Assembly: GCA_025800435.1 (NCBI GenBank)
Contig: JAOXRV010000599.1
Coordinates: 1-22,441, forward strand
Direction: 5' to 3'
Origin: Cellvibrionaceae bacterium
GTDB lineage: Bacteria; Pseudomonadota; Gammaproteobacteria; Pseudomonadales; Cellvibrionaceae
DNA: 22,441 nucleotides
Positions 1 to 6,009 of the stretch are shown here, one piece after another (within the stretch, counting starts at the first letter, position 1; the number at the start of each line of letters is the position of its first letter). The translations under genes and the position numbers were made by a program. The notes under the pieces are model-generated. The model saw only the letters and a list, made by a program, of their open reading frames with translations. It searched no databases and was not told the origin of the DNA.

Positions 1-10
1 TGACGCTCAG

Positions 11-105
11 GCCTTGAGGCAAATGCGCTAGCAAGGCGCTCGCTCGAAGGCATGCTGGGCGCACGTCGAGAGTGAGCAACGCCGCTAGCGCCTTTGCCTC
101 AAGGC
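11..105. repeat. Large imperfect palindrome, 22-nt arms
   Basis: The left arm at 11-32 (begins GCCTTGAGGCAAA) is the reverse complement of the right arm at 84-105 at 21 of 22 positions; the only mismatch is 24 against 92. The 51-nt spacer can pair weakly with itself (GGCGCTCGCTC near 35-45 against GAGTGAGC near 70-77). The arms are far longer than chance allows. This could be a REP or MITE-like element, or the hairpin of a small RNA. It lacks the AAC/GTT core boxes of an integron attC site, and no transposase is nearby. Confidence 0.75.
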
Positions 106-115
106 CCCGCAGGGC

Positions 116-211
116 GGGCCCTAAAGCGCACATCTGCGGCGCCCGGCTACTTGTAAAGGCGGCCGGCATTCACTGCGCAGCGCGCCTTGCAGCTGTACGC
201 TTTAGGATCCC
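116..211. repeat. Second imperfect palindrome beside the first
   Basis: The left arm 116-142 pairs with the right arm 183-211. The longest block is CTAAAGCG at 121-128 against CGCTTTAG at 199-206, continued inward by ACA, CTGC and GGCGC blocks, with a few mismatches and a two-base bulge at 187-188. It is about the same size as the palindrome at 11-105 and starts ten bases after it ends, so the two may be units of one repeat family. The arm sequences are not obviously the same. Confidence 0.55.
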
Positions 212-425
212 GCTGAGCATCATCGAGTTATTCAGAGGTGCCCTAGCTTACCGTGATCTGCACCGGCTGTAATGACACATAGGTTACACCCAGCGACAAA
301 AGACACTGCCCTATTTGGCCATAATTGCCCCTCACATTGCCTTTTTCTCGCCCTGCCCCCGCCCTATTGCAAGGCTTTAATAGACATTAACAGCAATTGA
401 GGCCGATCGGGCCGAGGAGGCGCAA

Positions 426-869
426 GTGTCGCTAAGCCAAGCTCAAGCACAAACCTTTCAACTGCAACAAGAGTTGGCCCAAGGCCGCCAGCAGTTACAG
501 CAACTAAACTGGCACAAGCTGGAGTTTCAGTTGATGTTTAGCGCCGGCTCAGATCTGCCAAGTGCCAGCGGCCGCCGCCGACTGCAGGCACTGGCGCAGT
601 TTTTAAAACTCAAGCCAGAGCTAAAGCTGCGTCTGGACGGCTACGCCGACCCCCGTGGCAGCGATGAGTACAACAATGTGCTGGCCCAATACCGCGCCAA
701 GCATGTGGCCCAGTTTTTACAGAGCCAGGGCATAGCGTCGAGCCGCATCCACCGCTTTAGCCACGGCGCCCGCTACGCCATTAGCGGCAGGCCCAGCAGC
801 TATGCCCAAGAGCGGCGGGTAGCGATAGAAGTTTTTAAACCCGAACCGGAGCAGCTGGCAGCTTGTTAA
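426..869 (+). CDS. Short OmpA-domain protein, possible PdsO relative
   Basis: This 147-residue protein has an N-terminal Gln-rich, coiled-coil-like stretch (about 1-28) and an OmpA C-terminal peptidoglycan-binding domain (about 32-138). The core motif GYADPRGSDEYN at 72-83 is followed by QYRA, giving the Asp75 and Arg90 expected to bind diaminopimelate. The GTG start is set by a strong SD (GAGGAGG, 414-420, five bases upstream). No signal peptide is visible, which is odd for a domain that works in the periplasm. The frame is open upstream for about ten more coiled-coil-like residues, to a TAG near 382, but holds no good start. The domain resembles the C-terminal half of PdsO, the OmpA-like protein that co-occurs with proteobacterial dedicated sortases, and a sortase locus lies 13 kb away. 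That link is inference from remembered family features. A simple OmpA/Pal-type remnant is the alternative. Confidence 0.8.
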   Translation: MSLSQAQAQTFQLQQELAQGRQQLQQLNWHKLEFQLMFSAGSDLPSASGRRRLQALAQFLKLKPELKLRLDGYADPRGSDEYNNVLAQYRAKHVAQFLQSQGIASSRIHRFSHGARYAISGRPSSYAQERRVAIEVFKPEPEQLAAC

Positions 870-890
870 CACTTGCTTAACAAACTGCCG
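856..890. terminator. Hairpin at the end of the OmpA-domain gene
   Basis: GGCAG (857-861) and TTGTTAA (863-869) pair with TTAACAA (877-883) and CTGCC (885-889) around a 7-nt loop. This is twelve pairs with a single mismatch (862 against 884). The stop codon TAA (867-869) lies inside the left arm. There is no T tract, so it is at best a weak or factor-dependent terminator; it could equally be an operator for the GGT gene downstream. Confidence 0.4.
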
Positions 891-901
891 GCAGCCCTGG
901 C

Positions 902-930
902 TTGCCCCCGCTGCCGATAATCGGTAGCGT
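902..930 (+). promoter_or_regulatory. Candidate promoter with dyad operator before GGT 1
   Basis: TTGCCC (902-907), a 17-nt spacer and TAGCGT (925-930) form a weak sigma70-like pair. A near-perfect dyad, GCTGCCGAT / ATCGGTAGC (910-918 and 920-928), occupies the spacer and part of the -10. That is where a repressor would block RNA polymerase. The -10 matches only three of six positions, so the promoter call is tentative; the dyad itself is plain in the sequence. Confidence 0.35.
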
Positions 931-957
931 AAAGTCTCGTTTAAGCTGGGGGCAATT

Positions 958-2745
958 ATGATACGCAAACACCAAATTCTATTCGCACTCTGTGCCGGCC
1001 TGGCCACCCAGAGCCTTAGCAGCTATGCCACTAACACCCAGGCCGATAACACCCAAACCGCTGGGCCCAGCTGGCCACCCGCGGCTGGCGACAATACCTA
1101 TATTCTGCGCTACGACCGCATCCACCACCCGGTGCACAGCGCCAAAGGCATGGTGGTTAGCCAAAATGCCCAGGCCAGCGAGGTCGGCAAAGCCATTCTC
1201 GCCAAGGGTGGCAATGCGGTGGATGCGGCGGTGGCGGTGGGCTTTGCCCTGGCCGTGACCCTGCCCCGGGCCGGCAATTTGGGCGGCGGCGGCTTTATGC
1301 TGATGCACACAGCCAAGACCGGCACCACCACCGCTATCGACTATCGCGGCGAGGCCCCATCCAGCGTCAGCGGCGATGACTTTATTAAAGACGGCAAGGT
1401 CGACCGCGACAAAACCAAGCTGGGCCACAGCGCCTCGACCGTGCCGGGCACCGTGGCCGGCCTGTATAAGGCCCACCAACTGGGGGGCAAACTGCCCTGG
1501 GCCGAGCTGCTGCAACCGGCGATCCAGCTGGCCGAGGGCGGTATTGACGTCAGCCGCGACTTGGCTTGGGCGCTACAGGCCAAGGCCAAGGTACTCAGCG
1601 CCAACCCCGAGAGCTGTAAAATATTTTTTAAAGGCTGCAGTGCGTATCTGCAAGCGGGCGAGCGCTTGGCGCAAAAAGATTTAGCCCAGAGCCTTAAGTT
1701 AATTGCCAAAGGTGGCGCCGAGGTATTTTATAAGGGCGCGCTTGGCGCCAAAATAGTGGCCGATATGCAAGCCAATGGCGGCCACTTTCGCCAGCGCGAC
1801 CTGGCCGCCTACCAGGCCCGGGTAGTCGAGCCATTGCGTAGCCCCTACCGCGACCACGAAGTGCTGACCATGCCGCCGCCGGCCGGTGGCCTGCCACTGC
1901 TGCAGATTTTAAATATTATCGAAAACCACGATATGGCCGCCCTCGGCGCCGGCTCTGCTGCCGGTTTGCATATCCTCGCCGAGGCAATGAAGCTGGCCTA
2001 TGCGGATCGCTTTAAATACCTGGGCGACCCGCGCTTTAGCGAGATACCGGTCGCCGCCCTACTGGATAAAAACCTGGCCCGCCAGCGCGCCGGCCAAATT
2101 AACCTGAGCCGCAGCCTGGATGCGCGCAAGCTCGAACCCAGCCAGCTACAGGGGCCGGCGCCTGGGCCGGACACAACCCATTATTCAATCGCCGACAGCG
2201 ACGGCAACCTGGTCTCCAATACCTATACCTTAAGCGCCTCCTTTGGCTCTGGGGTGACCATTGCCGGCACCGGCATTTTAATGAATAACCAAATTAATAA
2301 TTTTGTGATTCGCCCCAGTGCCGACTACGCCGACAAGCCCCGCGAGCCCAATGCCATTGCTCCGGGCAAGCGCACCAAGAGCACCCAGTCGCCAACCATG
2401 GTGTTTAAAAACGGCAAGCCAGTGCTGATTACCGGCACCCCCGGCGGGCGCCGCATTATAACCACCGTGGCCCAGCTGATCTCTAATGTGATCGACCACC
2501 GTATGGATATCGCCAGCGCCAGCGCCGCGCCGCGCATTCACCAGGGCTGGGGCCGGCGCGACTATAAGCTCGAATACGAGCCGGGTATCAGCCCCGACAC
2601 ATTGGCGCTGCTCAAGCAAAAGGGACACACGCTTAAGGCAGGCGCCACCATGGGCAGTACCCAATCCATCGCCATCGACAGCGCCGGTCACTACTGGGGG
2701 GCCGCCGACAGCCGCCGCCCCGGTGCCGCCGCCATCGGCTTGTAA
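958..2745 (+). CDS. ggt: Gamma-glutamyltransferase, divergent pocket (GGT 1)
   Basis: This is a secreted Ntn-hydrolase that matures by cutting itself before a Thr and then transfers or hydrolyses gamma-glutamyl groups in the periplasm. The 595 residues match the usual GGT length. A signal peptide spans about 1-25. The large-subunit part carries AVDAAVAVGFALAVTLP and GNLGGGGFM, with DYRGEAP giving Arg130, the equivalent of E. coli Arg114. Autocleavage should fall before Thr406 in DTTHYS, and GTPGG (493-497) supplies the oxyanion glycines. Several residues that grip the gamma-glutamyl group differ from E. coli: Asn411 is Ser426, Asp433 is Asn448 (NQINNF), and the Ser462-Ser463 pair is Ser475-Thr476. 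Replacing that Asp with Asn in E. coli GGT is known to favour glutaryl-type (cephalosporin acylase) substrates, so the substrate here may not be glutathione. The start follows a G-rich stretch at 948-953 and has a good signal peptide. It lies upstream of the TonB receptor and a second GGT. Confidence 0.93.
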   Translation: MIRKHQILFALCAGLATQSLSSYATNTQADNTQTAGPSWPPAAGDNTYILRYDRIHHPVHSAKGMVVSQNAQASEVGKAILAKGGNAVDAAVAVGFALAVTLPRAGNLGGGGFMLMHTAKTGTTTAIDYRGEAPSSVSGDDFIKDGKVDRDKTKLGHSASTVPGTVAGLYKAHQLGGKLPWAELLQPAIQLAEGGIDVSRDLAWALQAKAKVLSANPESCKIFFKGCSAYLQAGERLAQKDLAQSLKLIAKGGAEVFYKGALGAKIVADMQANGGHFRQRDLAAYQARVVEPLRSPYRDHEVLTMPPPAGGLPLLQILNIIENHDMAALGAGSAAGLHILAEAMKLAYADRFKYLGDPRFSEIPVAALLDKNLARQRAGQINLSRSLDARKLEPSQLQGPAPGPDTTHYSIADSDGNLVSNTYTLSASFGSGVTIAGTGILMNNQINNFVIRPSADYADKPREPNAIAPGKRTKSTQSPTMVFKNGKPVLITGTPGGRRIITTVAQLISNVIDHRMDIASASAAPRIHQGWGRRDYKLEYEPGISPDTLALLKQKGHTLKAGATMGSTQSIAIDSAGHYWGAADSRRPGAAAIGL

Positions 2746-2769
2746 CAACTGGTTAACATCTTGTTACAA
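2740..2769. promoter_or_regulatory. Inverted repeat at the end of GGT 1, before the receptor
   Basis: TTGTAACAA (2740-2748) is repeated inverted as TTGTTACAA (2761-2769), nine pairs around a 12-nt spacer that itself contains the palindrome GTTAAC (2752-2757). The GGT 1 stop codon lies in the left arm. It lacks a T tract. It may be an operator for the receptor gene or a weak transcript-end hairpin. The TTGTTA half-site also occurs in the hairpin at 863-883 upstream of GGT 1. Confidence 0.4.
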
Positions 2770-2851
2770 GCTGTTACCCCATTGCCGCAGCTGGTTTACC
2801 AGCGGGGACTAAAATAGCGGCACACAGTTCCTACAAAAATTCTATAAAAAT

Positions 2852-2884
2852 AGCCGGCCCCAGGTCGGCTGCAAACCTGGAGAG
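2852..2884 (+). promoter_or_regulatory. Candidate H-type pseudoknot reaching the receptor's SD
   Basis: Stem 1 is AGCCG (2852-2856) with CGGCT (2866-2870). Stem 2 is CCAGGT (2860-2865) with ACCTGG (2875-2880). The stems interleave with a 3-nt first loop, no gap between them, and a 4-nt last loop. These spans suit an H-type pseudoknot. The 3' arm of stem 2 contains the first two G of the SD GGAGAG (2879-2884), five bases before the ATG at 2890. It could therefore gate translation, as small pseudoknot riboswitches do. It does not match a riboswitch class I recognise, and eleven pairs in GC-rich DNA could be chance. Confidence 0.4.
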
Positions 2885-2889
2885 TACTG

Positions 2890-5800
2890 ATGTTTAAGCC
2901 CAAGCCGCTAAGCCTCGCCATTGTTGCCAGCTTGAGCGCCAGCAGCGCCCTTGCCCAAGACAATAACGCAACTGAAGACAGCATCGAAGAAATTGTCGTT
3001 ACCGGTACCCATATTAAAGGGGTCGATGTCGCCGGTGCCCTGCCCGTTAGCCAACTCAGCCAAGAAGACCTGGACCTGGCCGGTGCCCTCAGCACCGAAG
3101 AGCTGATCGGCGAGCTGCCCCAAGCTGGGCAGATTGAATTTAACAGCGCCACCGAGGGTACCTCCTCTAACAGCGTGCGCGGCGATGTGGCCTCGGTAAA
3201 CCTGCGCGGCCTCGGCGCCGACAGCACGCTTATTCTGGTCAATGGCCGGCGCATGGTACTCAACCCCTCATCCTCGACTAACTCTAACGGCGTGCCGGTG
3301 CAGTTTGTCAACAGCGCCATGATCCCCGCCTCAGGCCTGGATCGAGTTGAGGTACTGCGCGACGGCGCCGCCGCTATCTACGGCACCGACGCCATCGCCG
3401 GGGTGGTCAACTATGTGCTGGATACCGATTACGAAGGCTTTGAAATTAAAACCCGCTACGGCAGTGGCCACTCGGGTAGCCTGGGTGAGGCCTCGCTGCA
3501 GTTGCGCGGCGGCTTTGCGTTTAATGACGACGCTTCCAATATTACTTTTTTTGCCAGCGACTTTAATCGCTCCGGGGTAACCGCTCAGGAAATCGACTAC
3601 ACCAAAAGCAGTGACTACCGCGATACCGACCGCACCCCCAGCCTGTTTATCGGCGACACATCACTGCGCAATCTATCCACCTTTACCCCCTGGGGCCAGT
3701 TTAACCTGGGCCAAATTAACCCAGATGGCAGCTTTACTCCAGTGGGCGTCAGCGGCATGGCCCGCGGCAGCGACGGTCGCTTTCACCTGCAGCCCGCCAG
3801 CAGCGCCGGCGGTGTCGCCTATAAGGATGGCCTGGAGATTGACGACGGCACCCTTAACAGCGATCTGCGCTACAACATTAACGACCAGCGTATGATTCTG
3901 CCCGAGCTGGAGCGGCGCCAGTTTTTTACCACCTTTACCCACGAGTTTGATAACGGTGTAGAGCTGTTCTCCGAGGCCAGCTATTACGAGTCTGAGTACC
4001 AGACCTACTTCGGCCCCAATGTGATCTCCGATGTCAACAAGATGTACATCCCCAAGACCGCCTACTACAACCCATTTGGCGCGGTGGGCAACCCCAACCG
4101 CATTGCCGGTCTGGACCTTGCCGATGTACCCGCCGACGGCCTGGATGTAAAAATAGACCGCTTGCGCCTGTACGATACCGGCCCCCGCTTTATTGATACC
4201 GAGGCCGATTCCTACCGCTTTTTAGTCGGTGCCCGGGGCAACTGGAACGACTGGGACTGGGAGAGCGCTGCCTATAAATCTGCCGCCAATGCAGACGACA
4301 GCCAGGTCAGCGTCAGCCGCAGCAAGTTTTACCAGGCCGTATCGCGCAGCACCGCCGATGCCTATAACCCCTTTACCGGCGGCAACTTCGCCGACCCGGC
4401 CAATGGCGACCCCAGCAGCGGCGGCGACGCCTCTGAGTTTACGGTTAATGTTAAGCGCCAAAACCGCACCTCGATCAGCGGGATGGATTTTAAAGCCTCA
4501 ACCCCCGAGCTGTTCAGTTGGGCCGGCGGCGATATCGGTGCGGCCTTTGGGGTAGAGCAACGCCGCGAAACCTATAAAGATGACCGCGACCCGCTGTTGG
4601 ATGGCAGCGTTACCTTTACCAACCCGCTCAGCGGCCAGTTCTTTAGCAGCGATGTAATGGGCGTGAGCGCCACCCCCGACACCGTCGGCTCGCGCGAAGT
4701 GTTCTCGGCCTATGCCGAATTTATGGTGCCGCTGGTGAACGAGGATATGGGCATTCCCCTGGTTAAAAGCCTGGATGCCCAAATCGCCCTGCGCGCCGAG
4801 AAATACTCGGATGTGGACGACGATATTCTCAAGCCCAAGTTTGCCCTGTCTTGGCGCCCAGCCGACTGGCTGCAAGTGCGCAGTGCCTATTCCAAGGGCT
4901 TCCGTGCGCCCAACCTAGAGACCCTAAACCTGACGGTGCAGGAGCGCTTTAACAACAACGAGGAAGACTTCTTGCGCTGCGCCGCCGGCCAGGCCCTTGG
5001 CACCCCCGAAGAAGATGTGGACGCCTGTTCCGCCTCGATCAATAGCCGCCGCCTGGGCAATAAAGACTTGGAAAGTGAAGAGTCTGACAATATCACCTTT
5101 GGTGTGGTCATCGAGCCCCTCGAAGGCCTGGTGATCACCGCCGACTGGTGGCAGATTGAGCAGGAAGGCGTAGTCGGCTTGTTTGGCCAAGATAACCACC
5201 TGATTCTGGACCAGATTATGCGCTTTAACGGCAGCAGCAACCCCAATGTGGTACGCGCCGCCCCGACCGCCCAGGATCAGCTTGAAATAAACGCCTACAA
5301 TGCCGCCAACGGCACCAGCCTGGCCGCAGTTGGCGACCTGCTGTATATCAACGATACCTTCCTGAACTTGCAGCCACGCACAGTTGAAGGCGCCGACTTT
5401 AGCGTTAGCTACGACACCGCCGAGTACGATATTGGCAGCTTTACCCTCAAGTTCGACGGTGCCTATATCGCCAAATGGGACCAGGAAGCCTCGCCCCAGG
5501 TGAAAGAGATTTTGGCCGCTGCGGCCGCCAACCCCTTAATCACCGGTGCTGTCTCTTCCTTTAGCAGCGGCTCCCAGATCGAAGATGAAGCCACCCCGCG
5601 CTGGCGTGCCAAGGCCAGTGTTACCTGGCGCCTGGACAACTGGCGCGCCGGTATCAGCGCGCGCTATGTGGGCAAGGTTTACGACCCCGATGTCAAACAA
5701 GATGACGACCCCAACATTGTGCTGAAGATTCCCTCTTGGACAACGGTTAACACCTACGTGAACTACAAGTTCGACCAGGGTGCCTTGGCCGACACCAGCA

Positions 5801-5928
5801 TCCGCTTGGGCGCCAATAACCTGTTCGATGAGGAGCCGCCTTTGTTCGACGCCTCACGCGGTTACAGCTCATCGCTGCACTCGGCTCGTGGTCGCTATGT
5901 CTACCTGGATCTGAGCAAGAAGTTCTAA
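2890..5928 (+). CDS. TonB-dependent outer membrane receptor
   Basis: This 1012-residue outer-membrane beta-barrel takes up a substrate using energy passed by TonB-ExbB-ExbD. A signal peptide (1-22, ending SALA-Q) is followed by a TonB-box-like EEIVVTG at 33-39, then a plug domain to about 178 with NLRGLGADSTLILVNGRR and VEVLRDGAAAIYGTDAIAGVVN. The barrel includes the conserved FRAPN near 675 and ends in an aromatic C-terminus (YVYLDLSKKF), the usual BAM signal. Cys697 and Cys713 lie 16 residues apart in an acidic loop and could form a disulfide. Barrel and plug resemble the large receptors of marine gammaproteobacteria that import peptides, sugars or other organics, and are not specific to iron. 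Sandwiched between two GGT genes, it most likely imports a gamma-glutamyl compound or peptide; that is inference. The start is supported by SD GGAGAG (2879-2884) and the signal peptide. Confidence 0.95.
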   Translation: MFKPKPLSLAIVASLSASSALAQDNNATEDSIEEIVVTGTHIKGVDVAGALPVSQLSQEDLDLAGALSTEELIGELPQAGQIEFNSATEGTSSNSVRGDVASVNLRGLGADSTLILVNGRRMVLNPSSSTNSNGVPVQFVNSAMIPASGLDRVEVLRDGAAAIYGTDAIAGVVNYVLDTDYEGFEIKTRYGSGHSGSLGEASLQLRGGFAFNDDASNITFFASDFNRSGVTAQEIDYTKSSDYRDTDRTPSLFIGDTSLRNLSTFTPWGQFNLGQINPDGSFTPVGVSGMARGSDGRFHLQPASSAGGVAYKDGLEIDDGTLNSDLRYNINDQRMILPELERRQFFTTFTHEFDNGVELFSEASYYESEYQTYFGPNVISDVNKMYIPKTAYYNPFGAVGNPNRIAGLDLADVPADGLDVKIDRLRLYDTGPRFIDTEADSYRFLVGARGNWNDWDWESAAYKSAANADDSQVSVSRSKFYQAVSRSTADAYNPFTGGNFADPANGDPSSGGDASEFTVNVKRQNRTSISGMDFKASTPELFSWAGGDIGAAFGVEQRRETYKDDRDPLLDGSVTFTNPLSGQFFSSDVMGVSATPDTVGSREVFSAYAEFMVPLVNEDMGIPLVKSLDAQIALRAEKYSDVDDDILKPKFALSWRPADWLQVRSAYSKGFRAPNLETLNLTVQERFNNNEEDFLRCAAGQALGTPEEDVDACSASINSRRLGNKDLESEESDNITFGVVIEPLEGLVITADWWQIEQEGVVGLFGQDNHLILDQIMRFNGSSNPNVVRAAPTAQDQLEINAYNAANGTSLAAVGDLLYINDTFLNLQPRTVEGADFSVSYDTAEYDIGSFTLKFDGAYIAKWDQEASPQVKEILAAAAANPLITGAVSSFSSGSQIEDEATPRWRAKASVTWRLDNWRAGISARYVGKVYDPDVKQDDDPNIVLKIPSWTTVNTYVNYKFDQGALADTSIRLGANNLFDEEPPLFDASRGYSSSLHSARGRYVYLDLSKKF

Positions 5929-5959
5929 TTTAAAACCAGCACTGTGGTTTTACACATTT

Positions 5960-5986
5960 AGCCCGCATCTGCTGCGGGCTTTTTTT
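5960..5986 (+). terminator. Rho-independent terminator after the receptor
   Basis: AGCCCGCA (5960-5967) pairs with TGCGGGCT (5973-5980) around a 5-nt loop, followed by a run of T to 5986. It is strong and only 23 bases before the next gene starts. Transcription of GGT 2 must therefore depend on read-through or on a promoter in the receptor's 3' end. Confidence 0.9.
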
Positions 5987-6009
5987 CCCCACTAATCAGT
6001 GTAAGAGTT

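Larger units (their letters stand above)
1..425. other. Non-coding region upstream of the OmpA-domain gene
   Basis: No reading frame here looks like a real protein. The only open frame of note (72-272, +) runs through two palindromes and has an Arg/Ala-rich translation with no recognisable domain or ribosome-binding site. Positions 11-211 are unusually rich in inverted repeats, listed separately. Positions 212-410 are plainer sequence with pyrimidine-rich stretches, and I see no clear promoter there. A strong Shine-Dalgarno sequence, GAGGAGG at 414-420, serves the gene that begins at 426. Confidence 0.6.

Noticed and set aside
11..211. Integron attC site or CRISPR array
   Set aside because: There are no AAC/GTT core boxes, no integrase, and no regularly spaced direct repeats.
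72..272. 66-residue open frame on the + strand
   Set aside because: It runs through two palindromes, has no SD, no domain and a low-complexity Ala/Arg-rich translation.
979..1515. 178-residue open frame antisense to GGT 1
   Set aside because: It is a shadow of GC-rich GGT codons; the Gly/Ala/His-rich translation has no family signature, and the + frame is clearly GGT.
2796..3320. 174-residue open frame antisense to the receptor
   Set aside because: It is a Ser/Leu/Arg-rich shadow of the signal peptide and plug coding region, with no SD or domain.
5940..6001. Separate promoter for GGT 2
   Set aside because: No -35/-10 pair fits in the short space after the terminator; only a promoter within the receptor's 3' end would be possible and none was clear.
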